Source: Anaerolineales bacterium
GTDB taxonomy: Bacteria > Chloroflexota > Anaerolineae > Anaerolineales > UBA11858
DNA: 50,400 nucleotides
Direction: 5' to 3'
NCBI GenBank assembly: GCA_024763275.1
Contig: JANTFT010000014.1
Location: 1 to 50,400, forward strand
Below, in pieces: positions 15,316-21,785 of the stretch. The notes beneath the pieces are model-generated. The model saw only the letters and a program-made list of their open reading frames with translations, was not told the origin of the DNA and made no database searches. Both the position numbers and the translations under genes were made by a program. Numbering within the stretch: position 1 is the first letter of the stretch; each line of letters starts with the position of its first letter.

Positions 15316-17136
15316 TCAGGGAGTGAATACATAGCCCACACCCCATTTGTTCTTGAGGATTTGCGGATTCTTGGGATCGGCTTCGATCTTCTGGCGCAGC
15401 CGCCGCACATGGACAAACAATCCCTGACGGGTGCCCTTTTCCGGACCTTCCCAGACGCTTTCCAGAAGCTGTTCATAGGTAATGATCTGTCGTCCCTGGC
15501 GGGAAAGATATACCAGCAAATTGTACTCAATGGGTGTCAGCTCGACGCGATTGCCGCGCACCCAAACGCGCCGGAGGCTGTGGTCGATCCGAACCGATCC
15601 AGATTGGTAGATTTCGGGCACAACTCCCCGCCGTTGAGCCTGCTCCCTGGAAATGAACACTCTTGCTTTAGCCAGCAGTTCTTCAATAAGGAACGGCTTA
15701 GGCAGGTAATCATCGACACCCAGCTGGTAGGCATAAAGCCGATCATCGGGATTATTTCTGGCGCTGATCATGATCAAGGGGACGGGAGACCAGCGCCGGA
15801 TTCCCTGAGTGACCAGCAGCCCATCCATGCCCGGTAAATTCCTCGCCAAAATCACCAGATCGGGATTGATGTTCCGGACCATATCGAGAGCAGCACTGCC
15901 CTCGACCGCCAGATCAACCCTATATCCATGATCTGTCAGGGCATCGCGCAGAGGGATCTGATAATCGGGCTGAGCCTCAGCCACCAATATTCTGCCTTCC
16001 TGGCGGCCGCCGAGGTTTTCCCAATCTTCTTTTGACGAATTGAACCGGGGGGCTCCCCCCACTGGCAGATATATTTCGATATCCGCACCACCTCCCTCCT
16101 GGGGAGGTCTATCCTGGAAAGAAATTCTTCCTCCCTGGGAGGTAAGCAGGCGGTTGACCAGCAGCAGTTTGGCAGGAAGGTCGCCAGGTCTGGAAACACC
16201 CTGGTCGATGCCCAGCCCAGGTAGCGGCAGTGTTCTGGGACTGACCAATTTGACCACCAAATATTCGTCTATGCGATCAAGGATGATATCGGTCTGAATG
16301 CCGGGAGGATGATGACGGACTACTTCCTGCAGCAGGGTTTCGAGCGCCAGCGTTGTCAGAGCAGGGTCAATCCGGGCCCGGGGGACATTCTCGCCAATCT
16401 GTGGGCTGGCTGCTACCCGGATTGTGTCGTTCCCTGTTCGCCGGACCAGCTTCTTCAGCATCGCTCCGACGTCAATTGAATCACGGAAGACAGACGTCTG
16501 TACTGCCAATCCAGCATAACTCAGCACCAGGTCCAGTGAACTTTGGATCTGGCTGATCTCCTCCGCAGAGGTCCGCAGGAATTCTTCCATCACATCCGTG
16601 TTCCAAACCCGAAAATTTTCCAGCATGGCCCCAATATTCCCGGCGATGCCGGAAACGGCCATTCTTGTCCCTGCGCAGATATCGGCCAACAGGTTGATCT
16701 GATTATTGCAGCTTTCGATTTCCTGGCCTGCATCTCTGATCCAGCCAGCATATCCTCTCCCGAGGCCATTTTCCGTTTCCATAACAGCCAGTTCTACCTG
16801 GAAATGCTGGCCGATCCTGGACAGAAAACCAAAGGCTCCTAACCCTTTTTCCACCAGGTCGCCTCGGGCTTTCTCGATATCCAGTCGGGCCTTTTCGACG
16901 TTTGCCGCCAGAGATTGGAGCCTATCCCAGAAATCGACTTCTCCCAGGTCGTTAGCTTGCGGTACACCAAGCCAGGCAGCTAGAGCCGGGTTCATCTGCA
17001 CCCGCGCTCCCGGACCAGTTGAGAGGAAGGCGCCCAGAGGGATCCTGGAGATCATCTCATCCCAGGTTGAGAGGGCATCTGTCCCCTTTTGGGGGTTTTC
17101 AGATAATTGAGGGGATGAAGCAGGTGAATCTTCCAT
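15316..17136 (-). CDS. Atypical fusion: degenerate histidine kinase + phosphorylation-less receiver + OmpR-type DNA-binding domain
   Basis: A 606-residue cytosolic protein. Residues 24-100 look PAS-like. Residues 150-365 have the layout of a HisKA/HATPase core ending in GGRISFQDRPPQEGGGADIEIYLPV, but no phospho-acceptor His, no N-box Asn (ETLLQEVVRHH) and no DxGxG or GLGL box. Residues 383-497 form a receiver fold (PDLVILARNLPGMDG...ISARNNPDD...GVDDYLPKPF) in which the acceptor Asp is Ala431, and the usual DD acidic pair is altered to VAEAQ. Residues 512-606 are an intact OmpR/PhoB winged helix. It therefore probably acts as a DNA-binding regulator controlled by ligand, dimerisation or level rather than phosphotransfer. 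The ATG at 17136 lies six bases from its -10, so the mRNA is leaderless. Confidence 0.85.
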   Translation of the reverse strand: MEDSPASSPQLSENPQKGTDALSTWDEMISRIPLGAFLSTGPGARVQMNPALAAWLGVPQANDLGEVDFWDRLQSLAANVEKARLDIEKARGDLVEKGLGAFGFLSRIGQHFQVELAVMETENGLGRGYAGWIRDAGQEIESCNNQINLLADICAGTRMAVSGIAGNIGAMLENFRVWNTDVMEEFLRTSAEEISQIQSSLDLVLSYAGLAVQTSVFRDSIDVGAMLKKLVRRTGNDTIRVAASPQIGENVPRARIDPALTTLALETLLQEVVRHHPPGIQTDIILDRIDEYLVVKLVSPRTLPLPGLGIDQGVSRPGDLPAKLLLVNRLLTSQGGRISFQDRPPQEGGGADIEIYLPVGGAPRFNSSKEDWENLGGRQEGRILVAEAQPDYQIPLRDALTDHGYRVDLAVEGSAALDMVRNINPDLVILARNLPGMDGLLVTQGIRRWSPVPLIMISARNNPDDRLYAYQLGVDDYLPKPFLIEELLAKARVFISREQAQRRGVVPEIYQSGSVRIDHSLRRVWVRGNRVELTPIEYNLLVYLSRQGRQIITYEQLLESVWEGPEKGTRQGLFVHVRRLRQKIEADPKNPQILKNKWGVGYVFTP

Positions 17137-17142
17137 TAAATC

Positions 17143-17171
17143 ATTCTAGTACACCTATATTCAGGGGTCAA
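17143..17171 (-). promoter_or_regulatory. Leaderless promoter of the atypical regulator gene
   Basis: Minus strand: TTGACC (17171-17166), 17 bases, TAGAAT (17148-17143). The predicted start site coincides with the A of the ATG at 17136; no Shine-Dalgarno sequence is seen. Confidence 0.65.
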
Positions 17172-17181
17172 TGTAAGTATT
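17172..17181 (+). repeat. Operator-like direct repeat, copy 1
   Basis: TGTAAGTATT, abutting the -35 of the leftward regulator promoter. An identical copy lies 42 bases downstream. Confidence 0.5.
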
Positions 17182-17207
17182 CTGTTATTTTTTACGCATT
17201 CCCTACA

Positions 17208-17235
17208 TTGCATTGTAAGTATTTAGCGGTATACT
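17208..17235 (+). promoter_or_regulatory. Promoter of rpsU-infA
   Basis: TTGCAT (17208-17213), 16 bases, TATACT (17230-17235). The spacer contains the second TGTAAGTATT repeat. The leader to rpsU would be about 140 bases. Confidence 0.6.
17214..17223 (+). repeat. Operator-like direct repeat, copy 2
   Basis: TGTAAGTATT lies between the -35 and -10 of the rightward rpsU promoter, exactly 42 bases (about four helical turns) from copy 1, so both sites face the same side of the DNA. Confidence 0.5.
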
Positions 17236-17313
17236 GGGGGGGAGATAGGCAAGCGTGGAAAGAGCCACGTGCTTCTAAAAAGAGGCAAAATAAACTTAAT
17301 TCAGGCCGCTTTT

Positions 17314-17352
17314 CACAAAAGGGTGAGAATCAAAGGTCTCGCCCTTTCTGTG
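17314..17352 (+). promoter_or_regulatory. Strong hairpin in the rpsU leader
   Basis: CACA-AAA-GGG-T-GAGA pairs with TCTC-G-CCC-TTT-(C)-TGTG: about 15 pairs with one bulge, around an 8-base loop (17329-17336). There is no following T-run, so it is not a standard terminator. It ends about 30 bases before the TTG start of rpsU. Confidence 0.6.
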
Positions 17353-17383
17353 TGAGGGCCAAAAAGAAAGGATGTGAGAAGTC

Positions 17384-17611
17384 TTGGCTGTACGAGTTGA
17401 ACTACGACCTAATGAATCGCAGAAGCAGATGATGAAGCGCTTCCGGAAGAAAGTCTCGCGCAGCGGCGTGCTGAGCACGGTCCGCCGCAAGAGATGGTTC
17501 GTTTCCAAGAGTGAACTGAGCCGCATCCAGCGCAAAAAAGCGATTCGCCGGCGCAAAAGGCGCATGGCTAATAAAAGAAGGCAGAAAAAACAAGGTATTC
17601 GGACGTACTAG
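17384..17611 (+). CDS. rpsU: 30S ribosomal protein S21 (bS21)
   Basis: A 75-residue, very basic protein. MAVRVELRPNESQKQMMKRFRKKVSRSGVL and the following RRKRWFVSKSE plus an arginine/lysine-rich tail match bS21, which sits near the anti-Shine-Dalgarno end of 16S rRNA and assists initiation. The start is TTG at 17384, preceded by AAAGGATG at rather long spacing; no ATG is available in frame. It is slightly longer than the usual 58-71 residues. It is probably co-transcribed with infA 88 bases downstream. Its leader has a strong hairpin. Confidence 0.88.
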   Translation: MAVRVELRPNESQKQMMKRFRKKVSRSGVLSTVRRKRWFVSKSELSRIQRKKAIRRRKRRMANKRRQKKQGIRTY

Positions 17612-17699
17612 AGACTGGAAATTCGATCCGGCACCCGCTTTTATGCCAGCAGGACCGCAGCTAGACCCTGCTCAGTTACCAAGCTAGACAAGGGAATCT

Positions 17700-17966
17700 A
17701 TGGCAAAAAAAGACGAAAAAGTAAGAATGGACGGGACGATAGTCAAAGCGCTTCCAGGCACTCAATTCATAGTTGAGCTGGACAACGGGCATGAAATCCT
17801 CGCCTATCTCGCAGGAAAAATGCGCAAATACTATATCCGCGTTCTGCTGGGAGACAGGGTCACGGTTGAGATGTCAACTTACGACCTGTCCCGGGGCCGG
17901 ATCGTATACCGTCATAAGAAAGGGCAGCCGCCTCCCAAGGCTCCTGAGGAAGAGAAAAGTGAATAA
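17700..17966 (+). CDS. infA: Translation initiation factor IF-1
   Basis: An 88-residue OB-fold factor that occupies the 30S A site during initiation. Seen: [62 protein letters not shown], closely matching bacterial IF-1. It has a 15-residue charged C-terminal extension ([16 protein letters not shown]) beyond the normal ~72 residues. The ATG follows AAGGGAATCT. It sits between rpsU and the sigma factor gene rather than in the usual secY-adk-infA-rpmJ ribosomal cluster. Confidence 0.95.
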   Translation: MAKKDEKVRMDGTIVKALPGTQFIVELDNGHEILAYLAGKMRKYYIRVLLGDRVTVEMSTYDLSRGRIVYRHKKGQPPPKAPEEEKSE

Positions 17967-18102
17967 GCCTGGATGAATCCGGGCTTGAACCCAGCCGGGC
18001 AGCTGAGGGATACACCCCCACCAGCACCCGGCCGGGCTGCCAAAAGACGGCAGGGCGACCCTTCGAGTTTAAAATTACATCTAATCGTTTCAAAAAACCT
18101 CT

Positions 18103-19338
18103 ATGGGCAAAACAACTTCAACTACAACTACATCTGGTAAAAAAAGTCTAATCAATCCTATCAACGAGCTAATAGAACTGGGCCATTCCCAAGGATATGT
18201 TACCTTCTCAAACATCCTTAATTATTTTCCGGACGCTAAAAAAGATGTCTCCAGCCTCGAAAAAGCTTTCGCTTCTCTGCTCGAGGAGGACATCCCTTAT
18301 CTGGAAGAAGACGACGATGAGGAGATGGAGGCGCTCTTCAGCGAGGATGGCGGGAACAGAAAGCTGGATGAAGAGGACGACCTTGACGAGGACCTGGAGA
18401 ATCGCCTTAACAGCATAGACACCAACGATCTGATCGAGCTGTATTTCAAGGAAGCTGCCAGCATCCCGCTGCTGTCAAAAGATGAGGAAAAGGAACTTTC
18501 CAAACGGATTGAGCGGGGCCGCTTGGCTCGCAAGGAATTGGCCAGGGGGAACGTCCCGGAAGAACGTCGAGCTGAGCTCCATCAGATGATCGAAGATGAG
18601 TGGACTGCCCTGGATCATCTGATCACCGCCAATTCCAGACTGGTCATCAGTGTGGCCAAGAAATATATGGGCCGCGGAGTCCCTTTTCTGGATCTGATCC
18701 AAGAAGGGAATATCGGCTTGATGCGCGCTGCCAAGAAATTCGACTACCTCCGGGGATACAAGTTCTCCACCTACGCGACCTGGTGGATCCGCCAGGCTGT
18801 CACCCGGGCAATCGCTGACCAGGGCCGGACCATCCGCGTGCCGGTTCATATGGGCGATAAGATCTCCAAGATGTTCCGGATGCAGAATGATCTCAAACAG
18901 TCCCTGGAGCGAGACCCTTCCATCGAGGAACTGGCCGAAGCCCTGGACGAAGCACCTGAAAAGGTCCAGTATATGATGAAAGTCGCCAGGCGGCCGCTTT
19001 CCCTGGAAATGCCCACAACCAAGGAAGGGGATGCAGTCCTGGGTGACTTCGTTGAGGATCTGGAGACGCCCCTGCCAGATGAAACAGCCACCAAGCACCT
19101 CTTGAAAGAGCACCTGGAAGAGGTTATGGAAGCCCTGCCCTCCCGGGAAGTGCGCATCCTGCGTTTGCGCTACGGCGTCCCGGATGGGAAAAGCCACACT
19201 CTTCAGGAAGTTGGAGAAAAGGTCGGTGTATCCAGGGAACGCGTCCGCCAAATAGAAGCCCAGGCCCTGCGTAGACTGCGGCAGCCACGCATCCAGAGAA
19301 TTTTACGGGATTATTTGGAAAAGTCCAAGAATTCATGA
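18103..19338 (+). CDS. rpoD: RNA polymerase primary sigma factor (sigma-70/SigA)
   Basis: A 411-residue primary sigma factor. A short region 1.1-like N-terminus is followed by an acidic linker (EEDDDEEMEA...EEDDLDEDLEN), region 1.2 (DLIELYFKEAASIPLLSKDEE), region 2 (RLVISVAKKYMGRGVPFLDLIQEGNIGLMRAA...YATWWIRQAVTRAIADQGRTIRVPVHM), region 3, and region 4 with the -35-binding helix (GVSRERVRQIEAQALRRLR). These are the strict housekeeping-sigma signatures. There is no good ribosome-binding site at the ATG (AAAACCTCT precedes it), and a TCTAAT 17 bases upstream may be its -10. CarD, another polymerase factor, follows. Confidence 0.95.
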   Translation: MGKTTSTTTTSGKKSLINPINELIELGHSQGYVTFSNILNYFPDAKKDVSSLEKAFASLLEEDIPYLEEDDDEEMEALFSEDGGNRKLDEEDDLDEDLENRLNSIDTNDLIELYFKEAASIPLLSKDEEKELSKRIERGRLARKELARGNVPEERRAELHQMIEDEWTALDHLITANSRLVISVAKKYMGRGVPFLDLIQEGNIGLMRAAKKFDYLRGYKFSTYATWWIRQAVTRAIADQGRTIRVPVHMGDKISKMFRMQNDLKQSLERDPSIEELAEALDEAPEKVQYMMKVARRPLSLEMPTTKEGDAVLGDFVEDLETPLPDETATKHLLKEHLEEVMEALPSREVRILRLRYGVPDGKSHTLQEVGEKVGVSRERVRQIEAQALRRLRQPRIQRILRDYLEKSKNS

Positions 19339-19345
19339 CTAGCTG

Positions 19346-19354
19346 TGATACAAT
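19346..19354 (+). promoter_or_regulatory. Extended -10 promoter of carD with flanking inverted repeat
   Basis: TGA-TACAAT forms an extended -10. Inverted arms TAGCTGG (19354-19360) and CCAGCTA (19374-19380) flank the expected start site near 19361 and could be an operator. Confidence 0.5.
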
Positions 19355-19404
19355 AGCTGGCTGAATGATTGCTCCAGCTACTAGGAACGCAAATGGAGTA
19401 AGTC

Positions 19405-19932
19405 ATGTCTGATGAAATCAAATCGTTCAGAAAAGGAGATTGGGTATCCCACCTCCACCACGGTGTAGGACAGGTGGAAGGTAAGGAGAAGAAATCTCTG
19501 GGAGGTGAAAGCAGGGAATACTACAAGGTAAATACCCGCAACGGGACCTACTGGATTCCCACAGACAACCTTGATCCAGAACGGATTCGGCGGGTGGTCA
19601 GTGAAAAGGCCTTGCAAAAGGCACTTGCCATACTGGAAACACCGGCTGAGCCAATGGACAGCAAACACACTATCCGGAAAGCCCGCATCAACGACGTGAT
19701 AGCGGAGGGTGATCTGGTCGGGTTCTGCACCTTGTTGAGAGACCTGCAGGGCAAGCGCGCAGCGGACAAACTGAACACAACCGAGCAGCGGGCCCACACC
19801 ACAATCAAGAAAAAAATCGCTGCGGAATGGTCCGCTACCAGAGAGATATCCCTCCAGGATGCCACCAAAGAGCTGAATAAACTGCTTCGGAAAATCAAAG
19901 CTCCCGAAATGAAGGGGAAATCCAAGAAGTAA
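19405..19932 (+). CDS. carD: CarD-family RNA polymerase-binding regulator
   Basis: A 175-residue protein with an N-terminal CarD/TRCF RNA-polymerase-interaction domain ([23 protein letters not shown]...[18 protein letters not shown]) and an all-helical, basic C-terminal DNA-contacting domain. In mycobacteria and Thermus, CarD binds the beta subunit and stabilises the open promoter complex, mainly at weak or rRNA promoters. The ATG is preceded by AATGGAGTAAGT. Its position next to the primary sigma gene fits a role in general initiation. Length is near the usual 160 residues. Confidence 0.9.
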   Translation: MSDEIKSFRKGDWVSHLHHGVGQVEGKEKKSLGGESREYYKVNTRNGTYWIPTDNLDPERIRRVVSEKALQKALAILETPAEPMDSKHTIRKARINDVIAEGDLVGFCTLLRDLQGKRAADKLNTTEQRAHTTIKKKIAAEWSATREISLQDATKELNKLLRKIKAPEMKGKSKK

Positions 19933-19975
19933 GCTTAGAAATGACAGCGAGAAATTACCGCTAGGAGAAAGGAAT

Positions 19976-20182
19976 ATGGGTAAAATCAAAACACACAAGG
20001 CAACTGCCAAGCGCTTCCGGAAAACCGGCAGCGGTAAAATACTGCGCACCAAAGGCTATCACGGCCACCTGCGCCGCAGAAAATCAAGCCGCTCACTGAA
20101 TGACATGAAGCAAATGCACGAAGTCGAAGCCAGCGGACTGAAGAAACGCATTAAACGGCTGGCGCCCAATCTTGACAGATAA
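19976..20182 (+). CDS. rpmI: 50S ribosomal protein L35
   Basis: A 68-residue basic protein: [20 protein letters not shown] followed by the [17 protein letters not shown] region, diagnostic of bL35. The ATG has a strong AGGAGAAAGGAAT upstream. It is last in the sigma-carD-rpmI stretch and is followed at once by an intrinsic terminator. The usual partners infC (IF-3) and rplT (L20) are not adjacent, unlike the common infC-rpmI-rplT operon. Confidence 0.95.
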   Translation: MGKIKTHKATAKRFRKTGSGKILRTKGYHGHLRRRKSSRSLNDMKQMHEVEASGLKKRIKRLAPNLDR

Positions 20183-20198
20183 GACCCACCAGCATCGC

Positions 20199-20231
20199 AA
20201 AGCCGTTTCACCCAGTGGAACGGCTTTTTTT
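20199..20231 (+). terminator. Intrinsic terminator after rpmI
   Basis: AAAGCCGTT-CAC and GTG-AACGGCTTT form a GC-containing hairpin followed by a run of seven T residues. Confidence 0.9.
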
Positions 20232-20268
20232 ATAAGCGAAGACCACCAGCTCCCTGCTGAGAGAAACC

Positions 20269-21120
20269 ATGGAATCAGAAAATAAATCCCCGCTCAAGGA
20301 TAAGAAGAATCGCAAGCCAGCCAGAAAATCCGCCCCCGGAATCATTCTGCGTCTCATCCTGGTGCTGCTGGCCGGGATTGCAGTGGGAGCGGTAGTATAC
20401 TTCACCGCCGCCGGGTGGATCCCCTACCTTCAGCAGCGGGTCTTCCAACCTATCCTGGACAATCAAACCCGTATAGAGCAGGCAGATGCTACCCAACAGG
20501 CTCTTGTAAAACAGGTCGAGGAACTTTCAGCCACCCTGGAGGCTGCCCAATCTGCCGAAAATCAGCAGATACAGGCCACCCTGACCACAATAGCGGAGGA
20601 TCTCGTCCAACTGGAAGCCACCTCACAATCTCTGCAGTCCGGGGTTGAAGCCAACACCTTTTACAGTGCCACCTATATCCCCTCCTTGCTTGCCACAGCC
20701 ACTGCCCAGCTGGCATCCAACACCCGCAACCTGTCCGCCCTGGCCACTGCCCAGACGAAAAACTCCCTCAGTCTGCAGGAAGTCGAGCTGCTGCGCATCA
20801 TGGTGCTTTTCTCCCGTGCCAACCAATACCTTCTGCACAGTAATTTCGGGCTGGCTGAGGAGCAGCTGGTTGACCTCAGGGACGAATTGGTCGAGCTGGG
20901 AAACAGCCTGCCAGAAAGCCAGAATGAGCTGGCCGAGGAGCTGCTGAAGCTGGTAAATGGGGCTATTAATGACCTGCCAGGCGAACCGCTGCTGGCTGCC
21001 GGGAAGCTGGAGATCATCTGGGGGCTGCTCCAAAGTGGGTTCCAGAACCTCAGCAGTCCGGTAACTCTGACGCCAACACCTGCTCTGCCAACTATCACAC
21101 TAACGCCAACACCAAATTAG
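20269..21120 (+). CDS. Membrane-anchored coiled-coil protein, unknown function
   Basis: A 283-residue protein with a basic N-terminus (KDKKNRKPARK), one transmembrane helix at about residues 25-48, a long extracytoplasmic helical region (residues 55-125, QTRIEQADATQQALVKQVEELSATLEAAQ) predicted to be coiled coil, a second helical region (170-250), and a TPTP-rich tail (LTPTPALPTITLTPTPN). The TPTP tail resembles the threonine-proline linkers common in Chloroflexota surface proteins (inference). It has no enzymatic motif and I do not recognise the family. It sits behind the rpmI terminator and so needs its own promoter; none is obvious. Confidence 0.75.
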   Translation: MESENKSPLKDKKNRKPARKSAPGIILRLILVLLAGIAVGAVVYFTAAGWIPYLQQRVFQPILDNQTRIEQADATQQALVKQVEELSATLEAAQSAENQQIQATLTTIAEDLVQLEATSQSLQSGVEANTFYSATYIPSLLATATAQLASNTRNLSALATAQTKNSLSLQEVELLRIMVLFSRANQYLLHSNFGLAEEQLVDLRDELVELGNSLPESQNELAEELLKLVNGAINDLPGEPLLAAGKLEIIWGLLQSGFQNLSSPVTLTPTPALPTITLTPTPN

Positions 21121-21134
21121 GTTAACATTATTTA

Positions 21135-21183
21135 GCGGGGGGATGAATGACCCGCCTGACTGGCCTTGCTTTTTCACCCCCGC
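21135..21183 (+). other. Long-loop inverted repeat between the coiled-coil gene and usp
   Basis: GCGGGGG and CCCCCGC could pair around a loop of about 35 bases. The right arm is followed only by AAAA, so it is not a convincing terminator. Confidence 0.3.
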
Positions 21184-21246
21184 AAAACGATCAGCTGTCA
21201 GTTTCGCTAGTATAAACCAGTCATCCTTTTCAGCAAGGAGAATGAC

Positions 21247-21681
21247 ATGTCGGGGATTCTTTGTGCAATTCGCGGTGGACCTTCCAGCCAGCCAACCATC
21301 CTGAAAGCCATCGAGCTGGCCCAGGATACGGATCAGGTTATCTATTTCCTTTATGTAGTTAACCTAGATTTTCTCACCCACACCAGCAGCAGCAAAACCA
21401 ACCATATCTCCAAGGAAATCGAAGAAATGGGAGAGTTCATCTTACTAAGCGCCCAGGAACAGGCCGAAAAGGGGGGAGTCAAGGCGCAAGGGATCATCCG
21501 GGATGGAAAGGTGCTCGAAGAGATCCTTTCCTGCTGCGAAGAATACAAGCCCGCCTACCTGATCTTGGGCCGCCCCCAAGAGGATATGGAAAATAATTTA
21601 CTCACCCTGGAAAGACTGGGATCCTTTGCCGACCAGATCAAGGAAGTCTGCCAGGCTGAAGTAGTATTTACTGAGAAATGA
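21247..21681 (+). CDS. Universal stress protein (UspA)-like
   Basis: A 144-residue single-domain protein with the UspA fold order: beta strand SGILCAIRGGPSSQPTILKAIELA, QVIYFLYVVN, a central helix, then GVKAQGIIRDGKVLEEILSCCEEYKPAYLILG. The usual ATP-binding tail G-x2-G-x9-G-S/T is only partly kept (LILGRPQEDMENN...), so nucleotide binding is uncertain. The ATG follows AGCAAGGAGAATGAC, a strong ribosome-binding site. It lies 104 bases upstream of the NhaD/ArsB-type transporter; UspA domains often partner ion transporters, so it may modulate that protein (inference). Confidence 0.75.
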   Translation: MSGILCAIRGGPSSQPTILKAIELAQDTDQVIYFLYVVNLDFLTHTSSSKTNHISKEIEEMGEFILLSAQEQAEKGGVKAQGIIRDGKVLEEILSCCEEYKPAYLILGRPQEDMENNLLTLERLGSFADQIKEVCQAEVVFTEK

Positions 21682-21785
21682 CACCCTAGTGGATAGGGAA
21701 GACTCCCGGTGGGCTTCACCCGCAGATAGTGCTGATGCCGGCACAGGGTGAATCCGCCAGGATCCCTGAAAAAGGATCGGATTGA
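21682..21785 (+). promoter_or_regulatory. Structured 5' leader of the NhaD-like transporter, riboswitch-like candidate
   Basis: The 104-base gap holds nested helices. CCCTA/TAGGG make a small 5' hairpin. TTCACCC (21715-21721) pairs with GGGTGAA (21746-21752), enclosing GTGCTG/CGGCAC (21729-21734 with 21739-21744). GATCC (21761-21765) pairs with GGATC (21774-21778), which overlaps the Shine-Dalgarno AAGGATCGG. A competing CAGG/CCTG hairpin (21758-21768) would free it. The mutually exclusive pairings suggest control of initiation. I cannot match it to a known riboswitch class from memory. Confidence 0.5.

Noticed and set aside
15295-15837. 180-codon plus-strand ORF
   Set aside because: Complement of the receiver/winged-helix part of the regulator; no recognisable domain.
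17967-18070. GC-rich self-complementary stretches between infA and the sigma gene
   Set aside because: Several short pairings are possible but none dominates and no terminator tail is present.
21682-21785. Known riboswitch classes (cobalamin, TPP, FMN, SAM, c-di-GMP, fluoride)
   Set aside because: Compared by memory; the hallmark conserved boxes of each are absent, so the leader is kept only as an unclassified candidate.
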